Source: Odoribacter sp. AF15-53 (GTDB lineage Bacteria > Bacteroidota > Bacteroidia > Bacteroidales > Marinifilaceae). Taken from it: 64,000 nucleotides of DNA. A program made the translations under genes and the position numbers. The stretch spans positions 26,720 to 90,719 of the forward strand of contig NZ_QUHC01000012.1 of the NCBI RefSeq assembly GCF_003479425.1, in the 5' to 3' direction. The notes under the pieces are model-generated. The model saw only the letters and a program-made list of their open reading frames with translations. It had not been told where the DNA came from and did not search any database. Shown piece after piece: positions 18,266-26,939 of the stretch (the first letter of the stretch is position 1; each line of letters opens with the position of its first letter).

Positions 18266-21200
18266 TTAGAAGGTTAGGTTAATCTGGAATGAATACATCG
18301 GACGTACAGATAAATTTATCAAATCCGAAGATCCCGATTGCGTGGGATCTTGTCCTTTCAACTTTTTACTGCAAAATGTATAAAGATTAGATCCGCTCAA
18401 GTTTATATAAGCCGATTTCAGTGCAAGCTTACTGCAAAAACGCTGTGGAACCACGTATCGCAAGGATAATCCCTGCAATTTCACGTAATCGCCGGAAACC
18501 ACACGCAAATTCGAATAATCATACATCGTCCAGATATTATCAGCAAACTCGTAACTCTTCCCAAACCAGAATTGTCGACTCAACGTATTCTCGAACTCCT
18601 TCTGTGTCAACAAACCGGGAACATTTGTATGCAACTCGTCTCCCGGACGCTGCCAACGATTCACAAACTCCCCGCGCATATTCGTTTCCGGTCCCGGTGC
18701 GGCACTCGTCGGCTTATTATACATCTTCAATAAACGAATCTTTGACCCTACACTGTACGAAACGTTCACCGAAAGCCCCCAATTTCTCCAACCGAAATAA
18801 TTACTGATACTTCCTTGTAAAAAGGGTTCCCGGCATCCGGAACGCTCCATAACGGCCGCAAACACCTCTTCTTTGTCCATACTCGTGTACAAATCATGGG
18901 TACTCACCTCTTCACCATCGACCATCGAAGTTTCCTCCGCCCCATAGAACATCGGACGACCGTCCTCCGGGCTCAACCCCTTAAACTTATACGAAAAGAA
19001 CGTGTTGACCGGACGTCCCGCTATCTGCACCGAACCATCCAGGTAATTTTTAAAAGTTATTTCATCCTCCAACACCTTATCTTTCTTTTTCAGTTTATCC
19101 ACCAATTGATTAAACACGGAGCCAAAATTCGGATCAAAACGCCAAACAAAACCACGGCGTTCTCCATTTATACTAGTAGCCGTGTTAATCGGTACAAAAT
19201 TCAATGACAACTCGTATCCTTGATTTGTCAACGTTCCCTTGTTCACCGAGTATTTCCCGGTACCGTTAATAAAAGACACGGTTTTACTCATAAAAGCATC
19301 CGTTGTCTTCCTGTAATAATAACCCACGGTACCGTTCAACTTGTTATTAAAGAAAGAAAATTCCACGTCAGCATTCAAGGTTAAAGTCTTCTCCCATTTC
19401 AAATCAGGATTCGGGTAATTCTGTATCTCCGATTTATACTCCTGAAAAAAATTATCCATTCCCCCCTTCTTAATAATCAAGCGGGGAGACTCCTGCGCTG
19501 ACATATTTCCCTGGTAACCGAACGACAGTTTCAACGCCAACGTATTAACACGAGTCACATTCTTCAACACGTTCTCATGCAAATTCCAACGCCCTGAAAC
19601 AGACCAGATCGGTAATAAACGTTCGTTACTCTTATCTCCAAATTTATTCGAAGCATCTATCCTGGCATTTGCGTTAAGAATATACGAATTCTTGTACACG
19701 TAAGAAACAGTCCCTATCAATCCGACCAAACGCGTCAGATTATTTGTCAACACCCCACGGGCACTGGCATCCGTCAACAACCAATTATTATACGCCGTGT
19801 ATGGATTATCTTTATTATAAATCTCATCAATAATCATTCCTCGATCAGGCATATACCCCCTGCGAGTAATTGAAAAACCATCATAAACCGAAGAATTTAA
19901 TTCTCCGATAAGAGAAGCCGTCAACTGGTGAATATTACCTGCATCCAAAAAACTATTGAAAGTCAACTGACCACGCAGATTATAATTCTCGTTTCTCGTA
20001 TTCTTCAATCTCAATTCTCCCCCCTTAGGAAGCTCAGAGCTGCCAACAGCAATCGCCTTCGTGTGTACGCTCCACTTCCTTTTCTCCGCCGCATACCAGG
20101 ATTTTTCACCAAAATAAGTATTATCATCCGTATGAGAAACGCCATAGGAAAATTGAATGTCCGCCTTCAAATAAGAACATATTTTATACCCCAATGCGAC
20201 CGTCAGATTCAACTGATCCGTATTGATCTTATTATACGAGTGATCGCGTTCATTAAGAATACTAAAGGGTTGATCGTAGGTTCTGTCCCCGCGCTGATAA
20301 AACCAAAGAGAACCATCATCATTATAAGCTCTCACACTCCGGCTGGTATTATAAGCATAGCCTGTAAGCCCAACTTCCGTGGGAGTATACTCTTTCTTTT
20401 GCAAGTTCCCGGTTAACGAAAATTGTACCGTAAAATCACTATAATTCAAATTTATTTTCGCCAACCCCGAATAACGCTTGCTCGACTCCTTACGAATATT
20501 ACCGTTTTCATCATTGTACCCCATCGAAGCGTAATAACGTATGTGATCCGTACCCCCGGAGACACTCAACGTGTGATTGTTAGAGAATGAATTTTTCATC
20601 AATATATCCAACCAATCCGTATTGCAAGTCTCCATATCCCGCACTTTCTCGTTAAATTCCCCGTAACTAATCACCCCGTTATACAAATCCGATGCGGCAG
20701 CCTCGTAACCGACCCAACTACTTAAATCTCCAATTTTCAAGCGTTTATCCACGATTTCCCTCGATATATCAATCCGCTCTTTAGAATTCATCACATTCAC
20801 CGCACGATCCGTGTAATGAGGCCGACGACGTATAGAACCGCTTACCGAATAAGACACAGAAGGAGCCCCCACCTTACCCTTCTTCGTGGTAATCACGATC
20901 ACGCCATTAGAGGCCTTCGGTCCGTAAATAGCCGTCGCGGAAGCATCTTTCAACACGTCGATCTGTTCAATATCATCCGGGTTCAAGCCGGAAATTGCGT
21001 TACCCAACAAATTCACGAAATCAAGATCATTAATTTGAGTAGGATCCACGTTCACCGGATCGGTCAATATCACGCCATCCAACACCCACAACGGGGCCGT
21101 AGACCCCAGGATCGTTGATGTTCCCCTGATCTTCAACTTCGGAGCAGCACCCACCTGTCCCGAATTCTGCATGAAAATCATACCCGGTACATGGCCCTCC

Positions 21201-21949
21201 AACATCTGATCAATCGTACTCATTCCCGGCATCATAATATCATCCATCTTCAACGAGGTCACAGAACTCGTCAAATGCCGTTTGTCCACGTTATAATATC
21301 CCGTCGAAATCACCTTTACCTCATCCAACTCCGTGGCGTCCTCTTCCAGAGTCACCTTCATCGGTTCACCGAACTTCACGGGAATCTCCAACCGCTTCAT
21401 ACCGATAAAAGAAAACACTAGCAACGCATTGTCCTCCTTGGACATCAAAAACTTGAAATTACCTTCCATATCTGTGGCCGTACCGACTGTCGTGCCCTTC
21501 AACAAAACGGCGACACCGGGAAGCGTGTTCCCTTTCTTATCCGTCACCCGCCCGGAAACCAACACCTTCGTATTCTCGAACTTCTCCGCACTCTTCTTGA
21601 TCACGATAGAAGACATCTCGAACTTGTACTCGAAAGGAGTACCCGCAAACAACCTAGACAATGCGGAATCCACCGCCACGTCCCGCACGTTCAAGCTCAC
21701 GCTCGACATAGATTTCAACTGATCGGCATTGTAGACAAAATTCAATTTCGTCTGCTCCTTGATCTGTTTAAACACCACTTGAACGTCAACTTTATTCACG
21801 TTAATCGTCACTTTCTGGTCTTGTGCCGAGGCCCAAAAAGGCAAACCGATCAGCATCACCAGAACAAATCCCCACCTACTACATAGAAGTTTTATCCTAC
21901 CCGAACATAAAAAGTTCGGAAAAATAAAACACTTTCTGTTTTTTTTCAT
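18266..21949 (-). CDS. SusC/RagA TonB-dependent outer-membrane transporter with STN domain (locus 2)
   Basis: 1227 residues. The signal sequence is FVLVMLIGLPFWASAQ, then an STN domain (QKVTINVNKVDVQVVFKQIK, about residues 45-115), a carboxypeptidase-D-like beta domain (GNTLPGVAVLLKGTTVGTAT), a plug with IDVLKDASATAIYGPKASNG, and a long barrel ending in a C-terminal Phe (FQINLTF), as expected for insertion by the Bam machinery. It follows FecR and precedes SusD directly. The STN domain implies signalling to the FecR at 22034. It presumably takes up oligopeptides made by the proteases at 5907-15569. Confidence 0.93.
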   Translation of the reverse strand: MKKNRKCFIFPNFLCSGRIKLLCSRWGFVLVMLIGLPFWASAQDQKVTINVNKVDVQVVFKQIKEQTKLNFVYNADQLKSMSSVSLNVRDVAVDSALSRLFAGTPFEYKFEMSSIVIKKSAEKFENTKVLVSGRVTDKKGNTLPGVAVLLKGTTVGTATDMEGNFKFLMSKEDNALLVFSFIGMKRLEIPVKFGEPMKVTLEEDATELDEVKVISTGYYNVDKRHLTSSVTSLKMDDIMMPGMSTIDQMLEGHVPGMIFMQNSGQVGAAPKLKIRGTSTILGSTAPLWVLDGVILTDPVNVDPTQINDLDFVNLLGNAISGLNPDDIEQIDVLKDASATAIYGPKASNGVIVITTKKGKVGAPSVSYSVSGSIRRRPHYTDRAVNVMNSKERIDISREIVDKRLKIGDLSSWVGYEAAASDLYNGVISYGEFNEKVRDMETCNTDWLDILMKNSFSNNHTLSVSGGTDHIRYYASMGYNDENGNIRKESSKRYSGLAKINLNYSDFTVQFSLTGNLQKKEYTPTEVGLTGYAYNTSRSVRAYNDDGSLWFYQRGDRTYDQPFSILNERDHSYNKINTDQLNLTVALGYKICSYLKADIQFSYGVSHTDDNTYFGEKSWYAAEKRKWSVHTKAIAVGSSELPKGGELRLKNTRNENYNLRGQLTFNSFLDAGNIHQLTASLIGELNSSVYDGFSITRRGYMPDRGMIIDEIYNKDNPYTAYNNWLLTDASARGVLTNNLTRLVGLIGTVSYVYKNSYILNANARIDASNKFGDKSNERLLPIWSVSGRWNLHENVLKNVTRVNTLALKLSFGYQGNMSAQESPRLIIKKGGMDNFFQEYKSEIQNYPNPDLKWEKTLTLNADVEFSFFNNKLNGTVGYYYRKTTDAFMSKTVSFINGTGKYSVNKGTLTNQGYELSLNFVPINTATSINGERRGFVWRFDPNFGSVFNQLVDKLKKKDKVLEDEITFKNYLDGSVQIAGRPVNTFFSYKFKGLSPEDGRPMFYGAEETSMVDGEEVSTHDLYTSMDKEEVFAAVMERSGCREPFLQGSISNYFGWRNWGLSVNVSYSVGSKIRLLKMYNKPTSAAPGPETNMRGEFVNRWQRPGDELHTNVPGLLTQKEFENTLSRQFWFGKSYEFADNIWTMYDYSNLRVVSGDYVKLQGLSLRYVVPQRFCSKLALKSAYINLSGSNLYTFCSKKLKGQDPTQSGSSDLINLSVRPMYSFQINLTF

Positions 21950-22002
21950 AGATTTGTTGATTAATATTAAACATTATGGATGTACACACAACATCCGTTA
22001 TC

Positions 22003-22034
22003 AAACCGTAGGTTGCGTCAACAACTTACGGTTT
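22003..22034 (-). promoter_or_regulatory. Hairpin between fecR and susC (locus 2)
   Basis: An inverted repeat with outer arms AAACCGTA/TACGGTTT and inner GTTG/CAAC around a short loop. It overlaps the last base of the FecR stop codon and ends 53 bp upstream of the SusC start. No T-tract follows on the coding strand. Position and shape match the hairpin at 3891-3920, although the sequences differ. Confidence 0.55.
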
Positions 22035-23203
22035 TATCTTGAATCACTTACCGTGATCGTATTTCCCTTCAAATTAAACCGGACGGTAGCCGTCTCCCCG
22101 ATCAGATGAAGCACATCCGCCACATCCGTGAACCGGGCTATAACACCCGTGAATCGTTTGCCCTTCACGTCATCATTAGCATAGAAAACCTCCGTGTCAT
22201 ACCACAAACACAAACGATCCATAATCTCCTCGATCGTCTCGTTTTGGAACACGAACTCCCCAACCCGCCAAGCCGTGTAATAGTATGTATCCACGTCACT
22301 CACCTCCACGTCCTTACCTTGCACGTCAAATTTCGCCACCTGATTCGGTTTCAACAAAAATTCCTCACCCGTCGATTTCACCCGGATACCAACCTTCCCC
22401 TCGACCAAAGCCGTCTGTACCGTTCCCCGGTAATGCGTGTTCACGTTGAACGAAGTCCCGTAAACCTTCACCTCCATATCGTTCACCACCACGCGGAAAG
22501 GACGGGTTGAATCTTTTGTCACCTCGAAATAAGCCTCACCCGTCAAAAACACGATCCTTTGCTTCCCGCTAAAAGCCACCGGGTAACGGATTTCCGTGTC
22601 AGAATTCAACCACACCCGCGTCCCGTCGGAAAGAGTCAGGGCGTATTCTCCAGCCCGGGGAACCGTCACTTTATTATATATCAATTCTTCCGTTTCCCGT
22701 TTCTCGTACACCAGTGATTTCCGTTCCGCTTTTGCCAAACTCCCCTCGATCCCGGTCTCCACGACACGAGTCGTATCCAAAAAATATGTTCGCCCGTCAT
22801 TCAACTCCAGCACAACACGCCCGCTACCGGGTTGTACTCTTTCAGCCACAACCGACCCGGACATCTCCCGGCTCGTATTCATCCACATGCTAACAGCTAT
22901 CACCAAAGGTAACACGGCAGCCGCAGCATACCACAAATACCGCAATTGTATCCGGCGCACCCGAACATTTTTAATCTCCCGGGCTTTCCGCATCATCTCC
23001 TCTTTCTTACTGTTCAGAACAGCCCGTCCCACCCCCTCCCACGGATCAGTCTCACCTCCACGCTTCGCTCGTTCGTAAAATTCTCGATGCCTGCCGGAAA
23101 CCTGTAACCACTCTTCCAACTTCACCCGCTCATCCGATAACAAATCCCCCCGAAAACTCTTCGAGATAATCTCCCAATCAATATGTATATCTTCTTTCTT
23201 CAT
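22034..23203 (-). CDS. FecR-family anti-sigma factor / signal transducer (locus 2)
   Basis: 389 residues from MKKEDIHIDW (23203); an upstream ATG at 23209 adds two residues. It has a cytoplasmic region, one transmembrane helix (about 89-108, YLWYAAAAVLPLVIAVSMWM), a FecR domain (VPRAGEYALTLSDGTRVWLN, GEAYFEVTKD) and a C-terminal DUF4974-like domain (TDVADVLHLIGETATVRF). Unlike locus 1, no sigma gene lies next to it: the next gene upstream is an Rpn nuclease. The nearest ECF sigma gene in the same orientation is 2.9 kb away at 26067-26663. Confidence 0.92.
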   Translation of the reverse strand: MKKEDIHIDWEIISKSFRGDLLSDERVKLEEWLQVSGRHREFYERAKRGGETDPWEGVGRAVLNSKKEEMMRKAREIKNVRVRRIQLRYLWYAAAAVLPLVIAVSMWMNTSREMSGSVVAERVQPGSGRVVLELNDGRTYFLDTTRVVETGIEGSLAKAERKSLVYEKRETEELIYNKVTVPRAGEYALTLSDGTRVWLNSDTEIRYPVAFSGKQRIVFLTGEAYFEVTKDSTRPFRVVVNDMEVKVYGTSFNVNTHYRGTVQTALVEGKVGIRVKSTGEEFLLKPNQVAKFDVQGKDVEVSDVDTYYYTAWRVGEFVFQNETIEEIMDRLCLWYDTEVFYANDDVKGKRFTGVIARFTDVADVLHLIGETATVRFNLKGNTITVSDSR

Positions 23204-23318
23204 AATCATTTCATCTATTTCTTTCCCGAAATCACTATAAAGACAAACTCCTCTCCCGAAATGTTTACAAGAAAATCAATTATTTTTCAAAATACGGTCA
23301 GTTTTTTTCAAAAATAAA

Positions 23319-23341
23319 ACCGGATCAAAAAATGACCCGGT
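23319..23341 (-). terminator. Terminator after the Rpn-family gene
   Basis: On the minus strand ACCGGGTCA pairs with TGATCCGGT (one G-U pair) around a T loop and is followed by TTTTATTTTT. It sits 30 bp beyond the stop of the gene at 23372 and separates it from fecR. Confidence 0.65.
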
Positions 23342-23371
23342 AAAAATGCCTATCGGAGTTATAATAACCCA

Positions 23372-24304
23372 TTACAATTTTTCTATCTCTTCCTTGGAAA
23401 GACCTGTTCCCTTCATAATCATCTCGACCGAAAGTCCTATATCCTTCAAGTTACGGGCAACTTCCAGTTGTTTATTTCTTTCCCCTTCTTCACGACCTTC
23501 TTCACGACCTTCCTCACGACCTTCCGCAAGTCCTTCTATTCTTCCCTCCATTCTTCCTTCTATTCTTCCTTCCAACTTTGCCCCATCCAACACGTCATTC
23601 TGAATCATCATAGCATTAATATGCTCGTCGTAAGCATAACGTTCCTCCTTACTCATATTAAAATAAGCCAGTTTTTCACGAGCTTCTTCCAACCCGGGAG
23701 CCTTCGTATCCGAACGGATAATACCAGTTTTAAGATATTCTATCCATTCTTCAAGCGGCGTCACCGCCACTTTATTAAACTCGTTCACCCGAATCAGGAA
23801 ATATTCAGGGAATATCTCCGCCGGAAGCTTATGCACGATAACATCTTTCTCACGTGTGGTCACTTCCAACCGGTCGCCCGTGTGTACACCCGTGAAAGAA
23901 TTCTGCCCATGATATAAGTAATCATTACCCTTGCCGATATCGAAATACAAAATACTTATGGAATAGATTTTCTTCACTTCACAATACCGATTTCCCAATG
24001 AAATATGTTCGGTAATAGCCTTTGCCACCCCGTAAAGAATACGTTCCAGATAGTACAACTCTCGAGTATTCTGTATTTCCACGATAATAATCTCACCCTT
24101 ACTGTCTTTAGCTTTAATATCCACCCGGTTGAATTTATCATCAATCGCCATCTGGTTACTCTCGCTTTCAAGCAATTCTATAATTTTCACCTTCTCGCCC
24201 AACAGCACCGTGAGGAATCCCTCCAGAACCCCGAAATTAGCTTTCTGACGCAGTAATCTTTTAACCGCCCAATCAAAACGAATGTACCTATCCTCTTGTT
24301 CCAT
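23372..24304 (-). CDS. Rpn-family PD-(D/E)XK nuclease (transposase-like)
   Basis: 310 residues. The N-terminal half matches the Rpn / PD-(D/E)XK nuclease family: RYIRFDWAVKRLLRQKANF at the start, and catalytic-core motifs FNRVDIKAKDSKGEIIIVEI with E-x-Q. Family knowledge: Rpn proteins are DNA endonucleases that promote RecA-independent recombination or act in phage defence. The C-terminal part carries EG-rich repeats (GRIEG, GRMEG, three GREEG units) encoded by near-perfect 12-bp direct repeats at 23486-23521. Repeat number could therefore vary without a frameshift. It lies between fecR and a divergent DUF6266-like gene and has its own terminator. Confidence 0.85.
   Translation of the reverse strand: MEQEDRYIRFDWAVKRLLRQKANFGVLEGFLTVLLGEKVKIIELLESESNQMAIDDKFNRVDIKAKDSKGEIIIVEIQNTRELYYLERILYGVAKAITEHISLGNRYCEVKKIYSISILYFDIGKGNDYLYHGQNSFTGVHTGDRLEVTTREKDVIVHKLPAEIFPEYFLIRVNEFNKVAVTPLEEWIEYLKTGIIRSDTKAPGLEEAREKLAYFNMSKEERYAYDEHINAMMIQNDVLDGAKLEGRIEGRMEGRIEGLAEGREEGREEGREEGERNKQLEVARNLKDIGLSVEMIMKGTGLSKEEIEKL
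23486..23521. repeat. Three in-frame 12-bp direct repeats in the Rpn-family gene
   Basis: Units of TTCTTCACGACC, two identical and one with a single change, encode three GREEG-type units. Further degenerate 12-bp units follow to about 23575. Because the unit is a multiple of three, slippage would change protein length only. Confidence 0.8.
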
Positions 24305-24609
24305 AATATTCTATTCTTTAATTACAAAGTTATGATTTTTTCCCGAACGGCAGACAAGAAACTGTATTTATTTCACACGCTCAACACTTTTCACTCAACC
24401 TGACCGCCACCGATGCATAATCACATCCCCAAACTCCCATTTATTTTCCAACAGGACCTCTATCTCCTCATTTACGGTCATCTAGCGCAACCTGTCCGAA
24501 CAAAGCGAAAGCACGTTCCTTGGAAAAAAACTCCTCCGCATCCAGAAAACATCCTTTTTGACCGACTATTGCCCGAGAATTACCTGATTATTGACAGACT
24601 TAGCCTACA

Positions 24610-24700
24610 CTTAACCGCCACCTAGCCGCCATTTCGCCGCCATTTTAGTGGGTTTTACGTTTATTTAACTTGACAAAAGCTCTTTTCAGATGTACCTTTA
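24610..24700 (+). promoter_or_regulatory. Promoter with four 11-bp direct repeats upstream of a DUF6266-like gene
   Basis: The 24305-24765 gap has no gene. At 24610-24652 four units repeat with an 11-bp period: CTTAACCGCCA, CCTAGCCGCCA, TTTCGCCGCCA, then a diverged last unit ending GGG. Seventeen bases later comes a -33-like TTG (24670-24672), then a 20-bp spacer and a -7 box TACCTTTA (24693-24700). The start codon is at 24766. The same design occurs at 57071-57160 in front of the related gene at 57209. An 11-bp repeat is typical of binding arrays for winged-helix response regulators, but no binding protein is identified. Confidence 0.6.
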
Positions 24701-24765
24701 GAAAGTTTATAAAATAACAAGTGGGAACGAACGAGAAGGCATTAAGTAATATTTAATATTGATAT

Positions 24766-25407
24766 ATGGTACATTTCAAATCAGGCATATTCAAAGATGC
24801 TAACGGGACTTACAAAAACATGATCATCTACCAAATGAGAGGTGAAACCTACGGGAGAAAAAAACCTTCGTATGACGGGAATGCGGGCTCCCCGACACGT
24901 GAAGTACAAAACTCGCGCATGACTTCGGTCGTGACCCTTTTTCAATCAATCAAACACACGTTTCTAGTCGATTCATGGCGTTCGGATGCGCTTCGGAACA
25001 AAATTTCCTCCGGTTACAACTATTTCGTGAAAAAGAACATCAAAGCCTTCGGGGATAATTACAACGTGGGTGATTTCACGCAATTAACCCTTTGCGTGGG
25101 AACATTACAAATCCCGTTCGGGATGAAACAACAGCCCTCCCCCGCCGGGACCTGTTCTCTCACGTGGGAGGCCGCCCCGTGGATGTTACAACGCCGGGGC
25201 AAAGATCAACTGATCGCAGCCGTGATTTACGAAGACGAACCCTTCCGGGTCGAGATCATCACGAACACCGGAGCTACCCGACAAGACGGGGAAGCGACGT
25301 TCTCCGTGGATCGCTCCGATGTCAGGAACGTACACGTTTATTGTTTCTTCGCCAATGAAGACCGAGACCTGTTCTCGGAGAGTGTTTATTTCAACTTTCA
25401 CTTTTAA
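24766..25407 (+). CDS. DUF6266-like protein
   Basis: 213 residues with no signal peptide. It starts MVHFKSGIFKDANGTYKNMI, the N-terminal pattern of DUF6266 proteins (short basic stretch, IF/IL, GxxGxxxN-like). It ends with the usual beta-rich part (KDQLIAAVIYEDE, then VHVYCFFANEDRDLFSESVYF). The function of the family is unknown; it is abundant in Bacteroidota. The next gene, 9 bp downstream on the same strand, is another family member, so they form an operon behind the repeat-containing promoter at 24610. Confidence 0.6.
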   Translation: MVHFKSGIFKDANGTYKNMIIYQMRGETYGRKKPSYDGNAGSPTREVQNSRMTSVVTLFQSIKHTFLVDSWRSDALRNKISSGYNYFVKKNIKAFGDNYNVGDFTQLTLCVGTLQIPFGMKQQPSPAGTCSLTWEAAPWMLQRRGKDQLIAAVIYEDEPFRVEIITNTGATRQDGEATFSVDRSDVRNVHVYCFFANEDRDLFSESVYFNFHF

Positions 25408-25416
25408 CCCGAAAAT

Positions 25417-26064
25417 ATGGCTATATTCAACTCTTCCATCTTGGAAGGAGCTTCTGGCTCCGTGGGAAACATCACGCTATACAAATACAAAAAGAAAAAC
25501 GTGGTGAGAGCAAAGATCGTTTTCAAAAGGAAAAAGAAATCGGAATCCCAATGCGTGCAACAACTCCGGTTCAAAATCCTGACCCAACTGGCAGACACGT
25601 TTTGCCAGACAGCTATCGTGGGATTTCCCAGGGATTCGTGGTCGCAAGCTCGAAGAGCGTTTATCAAGCATAACCAGAAAACCGTAGAAATTGACGAAAC
25701 CACGCTTGAAGCAACCGTATTACTCGAACAAGTGGTTTGTTCGGCAGGAAAACTAATTCCCCCTAACGTGCAAGTCAGCTTTCAGGGGGCAGACCGCTCC
25801 CTTCTCGTGAAATGGTTCCGGCAACCTTTATCACCGATAGCCAAAGACGAAGACGACTTGTATATTGCTCTTCTTGACACGAAAGAAAAAGATACCGCCA
25901 TCTACCCGCTGGGGAAACGAGGAAATCCGGGTGAAAAGGCAATCAGTCTGCCCGAGGAGTTTACCCCGGCAAATTTACTGGGCTACACGTTTGCCATATC
26001 CTCACTGAAAACAAACACGTCCGATACAGCATTCGTGAATATCGAACGGCCCGAAACGGAATAA
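25417..26064 (+). CDS. DUF6266-like protein
   Basis: 215 residues. The N-terminus MAIFNSSILEGASGSVGNIT followed by YKYKKKNVVRAKI is the clearest DUF6266 signature in the window. Then come QQLRFKILTQLAD and a beta-rich C-terminal half (DDLYIALLDTKEKDTA, LLGYTFAISSLKTNTSDTAFV). No export signal is visible. It lies 9 bp after the related gene and only 2 bp from the stop of the convergent ECF sigma gene, leaving no room for a terminator. Antisense interference between the two is possible. Confidence 0.75.
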   Translation: MAIFNSSILEGASGSVGNITLYKYKKKNVVRAKIVFKRKKKSESQCVQQLRFKILTQLADTFCQTAIVGFPRDSWSQARRAFIKHNQKTVEIDETTLEATVLLEQVVCSAGKLIPPNVQVSFQGADRSLLVKWFRQPLSPIAKDEDDLYIALLDTKEKDTAIYPLGKRGNPGEKAISLPEEFTPANLLGYTFAISSLKTNTSDTAFVNIERPETE

Positions 26065-26066
26065 CC

Positions 26067-26663
26067 TCACCGTTCCATGAACAACCGTCCCAAAGCACAG
26101 AGCACCACGACATAATCGTAACCGGAGAAGGCTTGCCTCAAACGTTCCATGCCGCGATGCAACTGAGCTTTCACGGTGTTCTCGTTCATAGCCAGCGATG
26201 CGGCAATCTCGCTATACTTGTATCCCTCCACGAAACGCAGTAAACACACTTCCCGACACTTGTCCGGTAGTTCGTCCAGCACTTGCCGGATTTTGACAAG
26301 CAACTCCTCATCCTCTACCATGTCAACATTCTGGGACTCGATGTAAGCTTCGACATACTTGCGGTTATTGCGATCCTCGATCTGGAGACTTTTCAAGTAA
26401 TTCAGGCAACCGTTACGAACGGAAGCGAAAAGATAGTGTTGAATTGAAGATTTCAGAACCAGACGCTCGGCAGTCTCCCATATCCTCAGGAACACGTCCT
26501 GCACGATATCATGCGCCTTGTCTGAATCATAGATGTACTTCTCGGCGAAAAGATACAGCTTCTCGTAGTACATATCGAAAAGAATTGCCAAGGCAGACTC
26601 TTCCCGACGCTTTAATCCCATTAGCACATCATCACTTTCCATGTCGTACACATCCCGTTCCAA
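26067..26663 (-). CDS. ECF RNA polymerase sigma factor
   Basis: 198 residues. Region 2 is at about 25-95 (YEKLYLFAEKYIYDSDKAHD, then IVQDVFLRIWE) and region 4 at about 135-185 (YKYSEIAASLAMNENTVKAQ). This is the type that normally precedes FecR-SusC-SusD. No FecR follows directly. Reading on the same strand, the next regulator is FecR at 22034-23203, and the intervening 2.9 kb is an Rpn gene plus two genes on the other strand. Inference: it may be the partner of that FecR, separated by insertion. Alternatively it acts without an adjacent anti-sigma. Confidence 0.9.
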   Translation of the reverse strand: MERDVYDMESDDVLMGLKRREESALAILFDMYYEKLYLFAEKYIYDSDKAHDIVQDVFLRIWETAERLVLKSSIQHYLFASVRNGCLNYLKSLQIEDRNNRKYVEAYIESQNVDMVEDEELLVKIRQVLDELPDKCREVCLLRFVEGYKYSEIAASLAMNENTVKAQLHRGMERLRQAFSGYDYVVVLCALGRLFMER

Positions 26664-26793
26664 AGATTTACCAAACGCAAATATAAAAATAAAAACCGAG
26701 AATCAACATAAAGCAGAATGTATCAGCTCAGGCTACCGTGAATAAAACGCCCCGCCGGGGCATAGACCTTATAAACTTTTGACTAAAGAGGAT

Positions 26794-26939
26794 GTGTCTA
26801 ACAAGTCCTTTTTCTACAAAACAACTACCCCCTCCAGCTCCCCCTTACATAGGGGGAGAGTTGATAACCAAGCGTTTCCCCCTCCCGTGTAAGGAGGGGT
26901 TAGGGATGGTAGTTCTATATAAATAGACTTACTAGACAC
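26794..26939. repeat. Palindromic MITE-like intergenic repeat
   Basis: The outer inverted arms are GTGTCTA...AAGTC (left) and GACTT...TAGACAC (right). The interior arms are ACTACCCCCTCC and a GGAGGGG...GGTAGT partner. The interior is closely related to the repeats at 54452-55178 and 57989-58134. Its right arm overlaps the MATE gene: the TAG stop codon (26932-26934) lies in the repeat end. It could fold as a long RNA hairpin and act as the MATE terminator. Confidence 0.75.

Noticed and set aside
24610..24652. 11-bp repeats as a CRISPR or microsatellite inside a gene
   Set aside because: No frame covers them, the units are too short for CRISPR, and placement relative to the -33/-7 boxes points to regulation.
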